From Planctomycetota bacterium (GTDB lineage Bacteria; Planctomycetota; UBA1135; JACQFD01), in the NCBI GenBank assembly GCA_016792805.1, contig JAEUHX010000037.1, positions 59,278 to 123,277 on the forward strand: a DNA stretch of 64,000 nt, in the 5' to 3' direction. The position numbers and the translations under genes are program-made. Below the pieces are notes generated by a model that saw nothing but the letters and a program-made list of their open reading frames with translations, ran no database searches and had not been told where the DNA came from. Shown piece by piece: positions 36,360 to 44,319 of the stretch. Numbering within the stretch: the first letter of the stretch is position 1; each line of letters begins with the position of its first letter.

Positions 36360-37118
36360 GTGGAACCGTCGATCGATGCGATCGTGAAGCGCGTCGTCGC
36401 GCGCGTGCTCGCCGAGCGCGCCGCGCCGCCTTCCTCTCCTGCGCCCGCCGCAGCTGCGCCATTGCCAGCGGCGCCCAAGCCTCCAGCGCCCGCCCCTGCC
36501 GCGCAGCCGGCCTCCTTCAGGCCGCTGCTGGACGCGTCCGCCGTCGACGCCGCCGCCCCCGGCACGACGCTCGAGCACCCGGCCGACGCGCTCGTCACTC
36601 CGCTCGCGCGCGACCGCGCCCGCGAGCGCAACGTGACGCTGCGCCCCGCCGCGTCGGCGCCCACGGCGCTCACCCTCGCGCTCGGCTGCGACCATGGCGG
36701 ATTCCGCCTCAAGGAGTCGCTCAAGCGCTGGCTCGAGTCCCAAGGACATCGCGTCCGCGACTTCGGCACCGCGAGCGAGGCCGCCTGCGACTACCCCGAT
36801 TTCGCACTCGCAGTGGCCCGCGCCGTCGCGAGCGGCACCGCTCGCTTTGGAATTGTGATCGACGGCGCCGGCATCGGCTCCGCCATGGTCGCCAACAAGG
36901 TGGCTGGCGTGCTCGCCGCGAACTGCCCGCATCCCGACGCCGCGCGCAACGCGCGAGAGCACAATTACGCCAATGTGCTGACACTCGGTGCGCGGTTCCT
37001 AGACGACGCCGCCGCCCAAGCCGTCGTCGGCGCATTCCTGACAACGCCCGAAGGCGAGGCGCGGCACCTGCGGCGTGTCGAGAAGATCCGCGCCCTCGAC
37101 CGCACGCGCTCTCTGTAA
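36360..37118 (+). CDS. RpiB/LacAB-family sugar-phosphate isomerase with microcompartment-type N-terminal extension
   Basis: The 252-residue protein is about 100 residues longer than RpiB at the N-terminus. Residues 3-21 (IDAIVKRVVARVLAER) form a short amphipathic helix, followed by a proline/alanine linker, the layout of encapsulation peptides that send enzymes into bacterial microcompartments. From about residue 103 the RpiB fold is clear: GCDHGGFRLKESLKRWL, GAGIGSAMVANKVAGV and EHNYANVLTLGARF. The catalytic Cys of E. coli RpiB (in CGTG) is replaced by D168 (IDGAG), so substrate or chemistry may differ. GTG start. The next gene, deoC, is 36 bases away and has a similar extension. Sugar-phosphate-utilising microcompartment loci are known to pair these two enzymes; no shell gene is seen here. 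Confidence 0.85.
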   Translation: MEPSIDAIVKRVVARVLAERAAPPSSPAPAAAAPLPAAPKPPAPAPAAQPASFRPLLDASAVDAAAPGTTLEHPADALVTPLARDRARERNVTLRPAASAPTALTLALGCDHGGFRLKESLKRWLESQGHRVRDFGTASEAACDYPDFALAVARAVASGTARFGIVIDGAGIGSAMVANKVAGVLAANCPHPDAARNAREHNYANVLTLGARFLDDAAAQAVVGAFLTTPEGEARHLRRVEKIRALDRTRSL

Positions 37119-37154
37119 GAAATCACCATTCATCCCATATCAACGAAACACGCC

Positions 37155-38084
37155 ATGTCCCAACCCGCGACGTCCTCCCGCGAGTTCGAGCAGCTCATCG
37201 AGCGCATCGCCCGCGAGCTCCTCGCCGCCGGCGCCAAGCCGGGTTCCCTCTCGACGGGCGCGCTCTGCTCGTGCCACGGCTGCTGCCCCACTGTCTGCCC
37301 CGACACGCTGCGCTGTGGCTTCGAGGCCGGTGCCGACCGGATCGGAATCGAAAAGAAGCTCCCCCCCGGCGCGGCGCACTTGGCTGCACAAATCGACCAC
37401 ACGCTGCTCAAGCCGGATGCCACTTATGCGCAGGTCGATGAATTGTGTGAAGAGGCCGCACAATTCGGATTCGCCACGGTGTGTGTCAATCCGCTCTTCG
37501 TGAGGCGTTCGGCGCGCCGCCTCAGCGGCACGCGCTCGCGCGTTTGCACCGTGGTCGGCTTCCCGCTCGGCGCCACCTTCGCCGACGTGAAGGCGGCCGA
37601 GGCGCGCCGAGCCATCGGCGACGGCGCCACGGAGGTCGACATGGTGGTGGCGATCGGCGCCCTCAAGAGCGGTGATGACGCGGCCGTCACGCGCGATATC
37701 GCGCTCGTGGCCGATGCGTGCCGCGAAGGCGGCGCCATCTTGAAGGTGATCCTCGAGTGCTGCCTGCTTACCGACGACGAGAAGGCGCGCGGCGCGCGAG
37801 CCTGCGTCACCGGCGGAGCCGACTTCGTGAAAACCTCCACCGGCTTCTCGACCGGCGGTGCGACTGCCGCCGACGTGGCGCTCCTTCGGCGCGTCGTCGG
37901 CCCGGCCATGGGCGTAAAGGCGGCGGGCGGCATCCGCGACTTGGCGGCTGCCCAGGCGATGCAGCGCGCGGGCGCCGATCGCATCGGCGCGTCGGCGAGC
38001 GTGCGCATCGTCCGCGAGGCCGCCGGCGAGAAGCCGGCCGCAGCACCCGCCGCCAAGGGCGCCGCGGGGGGAGGCTATTCGTGA
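37155..38084 (+). CDS. deoC: Deoxyribose-phosphate aldolase with encapsulation-peptide-like and cysteine-rich N-terminal extension
   Basis: The 309-residue class I aldolase splits deoxyribose-5-phosphate into acetaldehyde and glyceraldehyde-3-phosphate. The Schiff-base lysine is K226 in FVKTSTGF, and the second lysine is in GVKAAGGIR. The TIM barrel begins near AAQIDHTLLKPDA (about residue 76). Before it lie an amphipathic helix, residues 9-26 (REFEQLIERIARELLAAG), typical of microcompartment targeting, and a cluster of six cysteines (CSCHGCCPTVCPDTLRC, near residues 37-53) not present in ordinary DeoC. The C-terminus is a glycine/alanine tail. It is transcribed with the rpiB-like gene. An acetaldehyde-producing aldolase is the classic signature enzyme of a metabolosome. 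Confidence 0.92.
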   Translation: MSQPATSSREFEQLIERIARELLAAGAKPGSLSTGALCSCHGCCPTVCPDTLRCGFEAGADRIGIEKKLPPGAAHLAAQIDHTLLKPDATYAQVDELCEEAAQFGFATVCVNPLFVRRSARRLSGTRSRVCTVVGFPLGATFADVKAAEARRAIGDGATEVDMVVAIGALKSGDDAAVTRDIALVADACREGGAILKVILECCLLTDDEKARGARACVTGGADFVKTSTGFSTGGATAADVALLRRVVGPAMGVKAAGGIRDLAAAQAMQRAGADRIGASASVRIVREAAGEKPAAAPAAKGAAGGGYS

Positions 38085-38221
38085 GAGAACCCCACCTTCG
38101 CCCAGCGCCTTAGGGAATCGTCGGTTACGGCCGGAGACGGGAGCGCTTCCACCACGCGAGGCTTCCTCACCCCGCTCCCGGTCCGGTTCTGGGGGCCGTT
38201 CTCGAAGCCCACAGAAACACC

Positions 38222-38596
38222 ATGCACGCAAGACTCACCCGAGTAGAAGTGTTCGGGCGCCAACCCGAGCTCCTCCGTTATTACCGAGATGCTCTCGGTC
38301 TCCCCGTGCGCGACGCGCGCGATGATTGGGGCACCGTGGAACTCGGCGGCCAAGAGGGCGCAGCGCTCGTTCCTGGCCAAAACAGCACGGCCTACTCCGG
38401 CGCCTCGCGCCCGGGTTCCGTGGCCCTCGTTTTCGAAGTCGACGACTTCGATGACGCGATCGCCGAGCTGCGCGCCCGCGGAGTCGCCTTCTCATGGCAC
38501 GACGATGACAGCGGCCGGCGAGCCGCTCACATGCGCGGCCCCGATGGCCTGATGCATGTGCTCGTCGAGTCGACCCCCGTCTCGAGCGCACTGTAA
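38222..38596 (+). CDS. VOC (glyoxalase/bleomycin-resistance) family protein
   Basis: The 124-residue protein is a single vicinal-oxygen-chelate domain: RLTRVEVFGRQPELLRYYRD at the start, EVDDFDDAIAELRARGVAF in the middle, and GPDGLMHVLVES at the end with a Glu metal-ligand candidate. Substrate cannot be told. It lies 137 bases after deoC on the same strand and could use the same transcript. Detoxification of a reactive aldehyde such as methylglyoxal near an aldolase gene is possible but unproven. Confidence 0.85.
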   Translation: MHARLTRVEVFGRQPELLRYYRDALGLPVRDARDDWGTVELGGQEGAALVPGQNSTAYSGASRPGSVALVFEVDDFDDAIAELRARGVAFSWHDDDSGRRAAHMRGPDGLMHVLVESTPVSSAL

Positions 38597-38616
38597 GTTC
38601 AGCGCTAACCACAGAT

Positions 38617-38652
38617 TCCATCGCGGTGCGCCCACCGCGATGGATTGAGAAT
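38617..38652. terminator. Double hairpin between convergent genes
   Basis: TCCATCGCGGTG (38617-38628) pairs perfectly with CACCGCGATGGA (38633-38644), four-base loop, and is followed at once by a second small inverted repeat TGAGAAT/ATTCTCA (about 38645-38662). It sits between the VOC gene (plus) and a lipoprotein gene (minus) and probably serves both. Confidence 0.7.
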
Positions 38653-38707
38653 CACAATTCTCAGGTGCAGGGCGCGTTCTGAGGCGGCAGCTTCTTACTG
38701 ATCCGAA

Positions 38708-39127
38708 TTACTGCGATCGGCGGGAAGCGGCCGCGTCTTGCCATTGTGCTTCGCTGATGCGGCGAAGGCGCGCGGGGCGATCGAAGTGCAGAATGGCACC
38801 GGCCCCCTTCTCTAGGCTCCCGGTCGCCACAAGCACCGGCTCCTCCTCGAACGGCACAAGCCGAAACGCCCGCCCGTTCTCGTCGACAAATCCGACGGTC
38901 TGCGAATCACAATTCCAGACATGGAAGCGCAGGGTGCTTCCCTGGGGGAAGTCGTAACGCGTGCGCGTGAGGTAGCCTGCAAGCTCGCCACCCGGATCCT
39001 CAATTCTCCAGCTCGCTTCGACAACGCCGCGTGTCGTTTGAAACGGCGCGGGCAGGGGCGGCGGAGCCGAGCGGCAGCCGGTCGCAGCCATCGCTACGGG
39101 AAGCAGGAGCCACGTCGGTCGGCGCAC
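38708..39127 (-). CDS. Unknown small lipoprotein
   Basis: The 139-residue protein has a lipoprotein signal peptide (MRRPTWLLLPVAMAATGCRS, lipobox ATGC) and a compact beta-rich body (VEASWRIEDPGGELAG, STLRFHVWNCDSQTVGFVDE). It resembles in style, though not clearly in sequence, the lipoprotein at 35608. The family is not recognised. A possible tiny membrane-protein gene lies 57 bases upstream. Confidence 0.75.
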   Translation of the reverse strand: MRRPTWLLLPVAMAATGCRSAPPPLPAPFQTTRGVVEASWRIEDPGGELAGYLTRTRYDFPQGSTLRFHVWNCDSQTVGFVDENGRAFRLVPFEEEPVLVATGSLEKGAGAILHFDRPARLRRISEAQWQDAAASRRSQ

Positions 39128-39183
39128 GCCGACATCGTAGGGCGCAGACGGCCGAATCCAGCGGCGACGCTCGCGGATGAGCC

Positions 39184-39291
39184 TTACGGCTCGTCACGCA
39201 GGCAAAGCAGCGCGTAGGCAATCGCCCCAAAAAACAACGCAAACGGCAGCAAACCGAAACCTCTCCTTTTCTCCTTGGACGGCTCCACCAT
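39184..39291 (-). CDS. Possible 35-residue single-pass membrane peptide
   Basis: ATG at 39291 opens a frame coding MVEPSKEKRRGFG, a hydrophobic helix LLPFALFFGAIAYALLCL, and RDEP before TAA. The positive residues before the helix predict a cytoplasmic N-terminus. A GTG seven codons upstream is an alternative start. It lies upstream of the small lipoprotein gene in the same direction. There is no clear ribosome binding site, so the call rests on the helix alone. Confidence 0.45.
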   Translation of the reverse strand: MVEPSKEKRRGFGLLPFALFFGAIAYALLCLRDEP

Positions 39292-39387
39292 CGGCGCACT
39301 GCCATAGGCCACTTGAACTCAGCCGGCGCCGCCACAAAGCGGCAGCGCTTCCAGCCCGTGGCCGCCAGGACGGGATAAGCTCCTGCA

Positions 39388-42018
39388 ATGGGCCCCGCCC
39401 CGGAGCGATCCACGTCGGACGAGCGTCTCTACGACGAGTATCTCGAGCAGGCGCTCACGGGTGAGATTCCCGCGCCAGAAGACTTCCTGGCGAGGCACCC
39501 GGAGGCTGGACCCGAGCTGAGATCTTGGATCGACCGCCTCCATCGATCCCTTCACCCGAGCGAACCGAACCCATCGGCCGGCTCCGTCGCCGCAGCCGCG
39601 CCCGCTCCACCAGGCGGAACTGTACCGTCGACACAAATCGGCGAGTTTCGGCTGTTGCGTCGCCTCGGCGAAGGCGCTACCGGAATTGTGTACCTTGCGG
39701 AGCAACCCAGCCTCGACCGGCTCGTCGCCCTCAAGATGCTGCGCCGCGAGCATGGCTACTCGGAGATCGCAATCGAGCGATTCGAGCGGGAGGCCAAATC
39801 CATTGCGAAGCTCCACCACCCGAGCATTGTAAGAATCCATACATTCGGGGCTCACGAGGACGTGCGGTTTCTTGCCATGGAACTCGTCCCTGGCCGCGCG
39901 CTTGCCGACGAGATTGAGCAGTGGCGATGTTCAAAGAGATCCATCCCAGTTCGGCGAGTACTGGAGTGGGGCGTGCAGCTCGCAAGCGCGCTTGAGTGCG
40001 CGCACTCCGCTGGAATTGTGCACCGGGATGTAAAGCCTTCAAACGTCCGGATAGGCCCCGACGGTCGTGCCTTGCTGCTTGATTTCGGCCTCGCCGTCGA
40101 CCTCTACTCCGCCGGCCCGAGGCGCACTCAAGGATTTGTGGGCTCCCCCGCCTACGCATCTCCCGAGCAGATCCAACAGAAAAATTCAGACCTCGATGGC
40201 CGCACGGACATCTATTCACTCGGAGCCACGCTCTATGAGGCACTGACGGGATCTGTGCCGATCGACGCCGAGAGCATGGAGGAGCTTCTTGTCCGAATTC
40301 CCTCAGAGCCGCCGACGCCGCCACGAAGGCTGCGCCCCGACCTCTCCCGAGATGTTGAAACAGTGCTCTTGAAGGCGCTTGAGAAGGACCCGGCGAAGCG
40401 ATACGCCAGCGCGCGAGATCTGCGGGAAGATCTCGAGGCGCTCCTCGATCTGCGACCGATTCGCGCGATGCCCTTGAGCGCGATCGGCCGGGGGCGGCGC
40501 TGGGTTCAACGGAATCCTCGTGCGGCCGCGGCAGCCTTCGCGCCGATTTGTGGTGCGGTCATGATTGCATCTGCCCTTGCGTGGCGTGATCAAAGCCTGC
40601 GCGTACAGCAGCGCGAGGAGGCGGCATCACTTGTACGCAAGGCTGCTGACATGCTTACACAATTCGAGGAAGTGCGAACCGCTGGCGAGAAATCGAGTTG
40701 GAAGGCAGTCCAGCTGCGCGGTGCCCGAGAACGCAGGCCGCTCTCTGCGAGTGACGAGGCGGAGCTTCTGGAGGCGGAGCGCGCAGCAGCCGAGTCGCTC
40801 CGCGGAAAAGAGAGAATTCTCGCGGAAGCAACAGATCGACTGAGTCACGCCGAGCGCCTCGATCACAACGCGCCTGGGATCGGCTCGGCATGGGCCTCGC
40901 TGTACTTCGAGCGCTGGCGGGAGGCGCGAGCGAACGGCAACACCGAGGCATCCGACCGCTACCGCCAGCTAGTGCTCGAAAGTGACAGTCATGGGGAGCC
41001 GGCACGTCGGGTGAGCAGCTCCTCCCATGCCCGAATCCAAGTCGAACCGACGGACGCGCAGCTCTCTCTGGAGCTGGCGATCGAGCCCGGCCCGCAGGCT
41101 CACACGTCGGCGGATGCTTGGTCGGCGATTCCTACCGCGTCTCTCATCTCGACACGCTCTGCGGGGAACCTCGCCCTGAAGCTCGATCCGGGGAGCTACC
41201 GAGTCCGGGCTCGATCGCCACAATTCGAAGAGTTGGTTTTTCCATTCCATGTAGATGCGGCAGCGGACCCCTATGCCCATGAGGTCGACCTCCGGGCGCG
41301 CCTCCTTCCTGTGGGGACTTCACATCCCGGCTTCGTCCGAATTGCCACGGAGGGAGTCGGAACTCGGAATGAACGCTCCTTCTGGATGATGCTCCACGAG
41401 GTGACCCAGGAGCAGTATTTGGAGTTTCTGCTCGATCGAGCTGCTTCGAGTGATTTATTACAATCATTGATTCCGAGACCGGCGTCTCGACAAGGAATCC
41501 AAGTCGGCTGGGAAGAGACCAACAAAGGCCCGGTCCCACCGAAGCTCACGGCATCGGCTCCGGTCCTCGGAGTTTCGCTGGAAGCAGCGCGCGCCTTCGC
41601 CGCATGGTTCGAGCAGCGCTTCGAGATCCGATCGCGCGGCCTCCGGGCGGGCATTCCTACACTTCGCGAATGGCGTAGGGCCGCCCATGGCGGCGACAGC
41701 CGCCGGTTTGCGTGGGGCTCGCGGTTCAATCCGCGCTGGACAAAATCGGCGTTCTCCCGAGACGCTGCCGGACCCGAGACCGTCGGGAGCTATCCCATCG
41801 ATTGTTCCCCATATGGGATCCTGGATCTCACGGGGAGCGCCGCGGAATGGTGCACTTCGACGCGAGCCGACGGCACCGTCGAGAGCTGGGTCGTCGGCGG
41901 CGCGTGGGATCTCTCCGCCGAGGAGGATTTCGATTTCGGGAAACCCAGGAGAACGCCACCAGAGACGAGCGACCCGTCGATTGGCTTTCGCCTTGTGCTC
42001 CGTGACCCCGGACCATGA
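39388..42018 (+). CDS. Ser/Thr kinase fused to a formylglycine-generating-enzyme (SUMF1-like) domain
   Basis: The 876-residue protein has an N-terminal planctomycete-type lead (DEYLEQALTGEIPAPEDFLARHPEAGPEL-like), an intact kinase (GEGATGIVYLAE, K116, H212-R-D-V-K-P-S-N, D232-F-G), a membrane helix near 380-400, a helical linker to about 500, a beta-rich part near 550-640, and a C-terminal FGE-sulfatase fold from about 640 (EVTQEQYLEFLL, GIPTLREWRRAAHGG, YGILDLTGSAAEWC, DPSIGFRLVL). FGE folds often act as ligand or sugar-binding modules when outside sulfatase maturation, and here it would face away from the cytoplasm. The stop overlaps the sigma-factor start (ATGA), so kinase and sigma are made together. 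Confidence 0.92.
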   Translation: MGPAPERSTSDERLYDEYLEQALTGEIPAPEDFLARHPEAGPELRSWIDRLHRSLHPSEPNPSAGSVAAAAPAPPGGTVPSTQIGEFRLLRRLGEGATGIVYLAEQPSLDRLVALKMLRREHGYSEIAIERFEREAKSIAKLHHPSIVRIHTFGAHEDVRFLAMELVPGRALADEIEQWRCSKRSIPVRRVLEWGVQLASALECAHSAGIVHRDVKPSNVRIGPDGRALLLDFGLAVDLYSAGPRRTQGFVGSPAYASPEQIQQKNSDLDGRTDIYSLGATLYEALTGSVPIDAESMEELLVRIPSEPPTPPRRLRPDLSRDVETVLLKALEKDPAKRYASARDLREDLEALLDLRPIRAMPLSAIGRGRRWVQRNPRAAAAAFAPICGAVMIASALAWRDQSLRVQQREEAASLVRKAADMLTQFEEVRTAGEKSSWKAVQLRGARERRPLSASDEAELLEAERAAAESLRGKERILAEATDRLSHAERLDHNAPGIGSAWASLYFERWREARANGNTEASDRYRQLVLESDSHGEPARRVSSSSHARIQVEPTDAQLSLELAIEPGPQAHTSADAWSAIPTASLISTRSAGNLALKLDPGSYRVRARSPQFEELVFPFHVDAAADPYAHEVDLRARLLPVGTSHPGFVRIATEGVGTRNERSFWMMLHEVTQEQYLEFLLDRAASSDLLQSLIPRPASRQGIQVGWEETNKGPVPPKLTASAPVLGVSLEAARAFAAWFEQRFEIRSRGLRAGIPTLREWRRAAHGGDSRRFAWGSRFNPRWTKSAFSRDAAGPETVGSYPIDCSPYGILDLTGSAAEWCTSTRADGTVESWVVGGAWDLSAEEDFDFGKPRRTPPETSDPSIGFRLVLRDPGP

Positions 42019-42584
42019 CGCAGACTCCCCCGACCCTTGACGAGCTCCTTGGAGATCACCAAGCCTATTTATGGTCTCTCGTGGCTGCGCGCGGGGGCGT
42101 CTCCCTGCGGCACGAGAGCCGCGAGGATTTGGTGCAGGGGATCCTTGCGCGAGCGCTCTCCGAGCGCGGCCGCTTCCGATTCAAGGGGATGGCGGAATTC
42201 CGTGGATGGCTCGCCCTCGTCGCGAGGAGCTATCTCGCAGATCGGATGGATTATTGGGCTTCGATTCGTCGAGGCGCGGGGCGGTGGATACGCCTCACTG
42301 CGACTGAGCAACAGCAAGAGATCACTATTCGAAGGAGGCCCTCCGGCCCGTCGACCGTTGCCGACCGAAAGGAGCTGCTGGTCCTGACACAAAAAGGCAT
42401 CGATGCCTTGCCCGCCCGCGATCGCCAGCTCGTGCTCTGGTACGCCGACTCGCTGGCGATCGAGGAGCAGGCTAGGCGCCTTGGAATCAGCCCCGAGTCC
42501 GCGCAGCGTGCCTCGACGCGGGCACGCGAACGACTAGTGAAGACGCTGCGCCTGCTGTCGCAGCAACGGCCGCGGGGAGGCTGA
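42015..42584 (+). CDS. ECF-type RNA polymerase sigma factor
   Basis: The 189-residue protein has region 2 (SREDLVQGILARALSERGRF, GWLALVARSYLADRM) and region 4 (LPARDRQLVLWYADSLAIEE, then helix-turn-helix ARRLGISPESAQRASTRARE). It is translationally coupled to the FGE-kinase by ATGA. Planctomycete ECF groups are commonly paired with a membrane kinase in place of a classic anti-sigma factor, so phosphorylation-linked control is the likely scheme. No anti-sigma gene is present. The next gene encodes a secreted FG-GAP protein that may be a target. Confidence 0.88.
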   Translation: MTQTPPTLDELLGDHQAYLWSLVAARGGVSLRHESREDLVQGILARALSERGRFRFKGMAEFRGWLALVARSYLADRMDYWASIRRGAGRWIRLTATEQQQEITIRRRPSGPSTVADRKELLVLTQKGIDALPARDRQLVLWYADSLAIEEQARRLGISPESAQRASTRARERLVKTLRLLSQQRPRGG

Positions 42585-42639
42585 GGATTTCCTGTCCGGG
42601 GAGTTCCCGCTCTCCGATTGGCCTCAGCGCGGAGCCCGC

Positions 42640-44307
42640 ATGGCGCGAGCACCCGAATTCTCCACCATGAATCAAGCCCCATCGCTGCCCTCCTCGATCG
42701 CCGCTGCCGCACTCCTGCTTGCTCCCACGAGCACGCTCTTCGCGCAAGGCCGCCTCGCAACCCACCTCCACGATCCCGGCACGACGTTGAGCGGATCGGG
42801 AGCGTATGGACGGCACGGCGCAGCGCTCCTTGATCTCGACGGCGATGGTTACTGCGACTACGCCGTGAGCGCCCCATCCTACCCCTCCAGCGGCCCGTCG
42901 CTGGGGCGCGTTTCTGTGTACTCCGGTAGAACTGCACAATTGCTCTCCACGATTGACGGAAGCGCCCCGAGTTCCGGCTTCGGACTCTCTCTTGCGTCCA
43001 TTGGAGATATCAATTCCGACGGCTTCGGTGACCTCGCCATTGGGTCCCCCGACCACGACTCGAACGGTCTCACCAATAATGGCCGCGTCGCGGGCCACAG
43101 CGGCGCGAACGGAACGCCGCTCTGGAGTGCGGAGGGGTCATCGAGTGCGTCGGCGCTCGGACGGTCGATGGGCAGCACGATCGACTTCAGCGGGGACGGG
43201 CGGCCCGATGTTGCCGTAGGCGAGCCCGGTTGGGACAACTTCGGAATGAACCGAGGGCGGGTGGTTTTCATTGCAGGTTCGTCGGGCGCCGTGGTGGCCT
43301 TCGGCGAAGGGCTGCTTGCGGGTCAATCGATCGGGGAAGTGATCGCATCGCGAGCCGAATCGGCTTCTGTATACAGCGCCAACACCGCCGGCAGCATTTT
43401 CCTCGTTTCCCCTCCGTCCGGTGGACCAACGACATCCGTAACCTTGATACAAAATGCGCCTAGTGGAGCCCCTGGGCTCCCACGGATAGCCCTCGTCCGT
43501 TCGGCATCGGGCGACCGCCTCGTCGTCGGTCGAACGCTCGGCGATGCGGGCGGCATGACCAATAATGGCACTGTTGAGCTGTTCGCTGGCGGAACCACTC
43601 CTCTTTGGATGCTCTCCGGACCCGCCAACAACTCCGTTGCCGGAAGCTCGGTTGCCGCCATCCCGGACATGTCAGGAGACGGAGAGGAGGAGGTCGGTTT
43701 CCAATGGCACGAGGGTTTCCTCAATAATGACTCCCACGTCCGGATCGTCACACAAACGGCCGCTCTCCTCGAGGATCAAGTATCGGCCTCCGCTGCGCTC
43801 TCCAAGCTCGCGGGATTGCCCGATGTGACGGGAGACGGCCGCGGCGACTGGATCCGGTTCACGGCGAACGACGTCGCAAACATCGGTGAAGCCGCCATCT
43901 ACTCTCTCGGGCTGCGCGTGGCTTCCATCACCCCGGGAGCGAACGATTGGACAGTTTCCTACAGTCTTGAAATGGGCGCAGCGTCCGCCGGTCTCACCTA
44001 TGTTCAGCTCTACGGCGGCTCGGGAACAGCGCCAGGGATCTGGATCCCGATGCCGGGCTGGCCGCTCATTCCCCTGAATCTCGATGGAGTCACAGATGAA
44101 GCGGCTGGACTCACTGGAAGCCCAGTCCTTCCCGACGCGCTCGGAGTGCTCGATGGCTCGGGCACGACAACTACGATGTTTGCGGTTCCAAACGCCATTG
44201 CAGCGGCGTTGTCCGGCCTCTCGATCTACACGGTAGCGGCGGCCCTCGACCTTGGAGCGGGCTCGATGACCGGGGTCACCAATCCGATAGAAGTGCTCTT
44301 TCCCTGA
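42640..44307 (+). CDS. Secreted FG-GAP/integrin-alpha-like repeat protein
   Basis: The 555-residue protein has a signal peptide (hydrophobic IAAAALLLAPTSTLFAQG) and at least five calcium-binding FG-GAP blades, recognised by DxDxDG-type loops: LDLDGDGYCDYAV, DINSDGFGDLAIG, DFSGDGRPDVAVG, DMSGDGEEEVGF and DVTGDGRGDWI. A C-terminal beta domain of about 130 residues follows. A seven-bladed extracellular propeller is likely. ATG 42667 is an alternative start; 42640 adds an arginine to the signal n-region. It lies 55 bases after the sigma-factor gene in the same direction and may belong to that unit. Confidence 0.85.
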   Translation: MARAPEFSTMNQAPSLPSSIAAAALLLAPTSTLFAQGRLATHLHDPGTTLSGSGAYGRHGAALLDLDGDGYCDYAVSAPSYPSSGPSLGRVSVYSGRTAQLLSTIDGSAPSSGFGLSLASIGDINSDGFGDLAIGSPDHDSNGLTNNGRVAGHSGANGTPLWSAEGSSSASALGRSMGSTIDFSGDGRPDVAVGEPGWDNFGMNRGRVVFIAGSSGAVVAFGEGLLAGQSIGEVIASRAESASVYSANTAGSIFLVSPPSGGPTTSVTLIQNAPSGAPGLPRIALVRSASGDRLVVGRTLGDAGGMTNNGTVELFAGGTTPLWMLSGPANNSVAGSSVAAIPDMSGDGEEEVGFQWHEGFLNNDSHVRIVTQTAALLEDQVSASAALSKLAGLPDVTGDGRGDWIRFTANDVANIGEAAIYSLGLRVASITPGANDWTVSYSLEMGAASAGLTYVQLYGGSGTAPGIWIPMPGWPLIPLNLDGVTDEAAGLTGSPVLPDALGVLDGSGTTTTMFAVPNAIAAALSGLSIYTVAAALDLGAGSMTGVTNPIEVLFP

Positions 44308-44319
44308 TCCGTGGGAACG

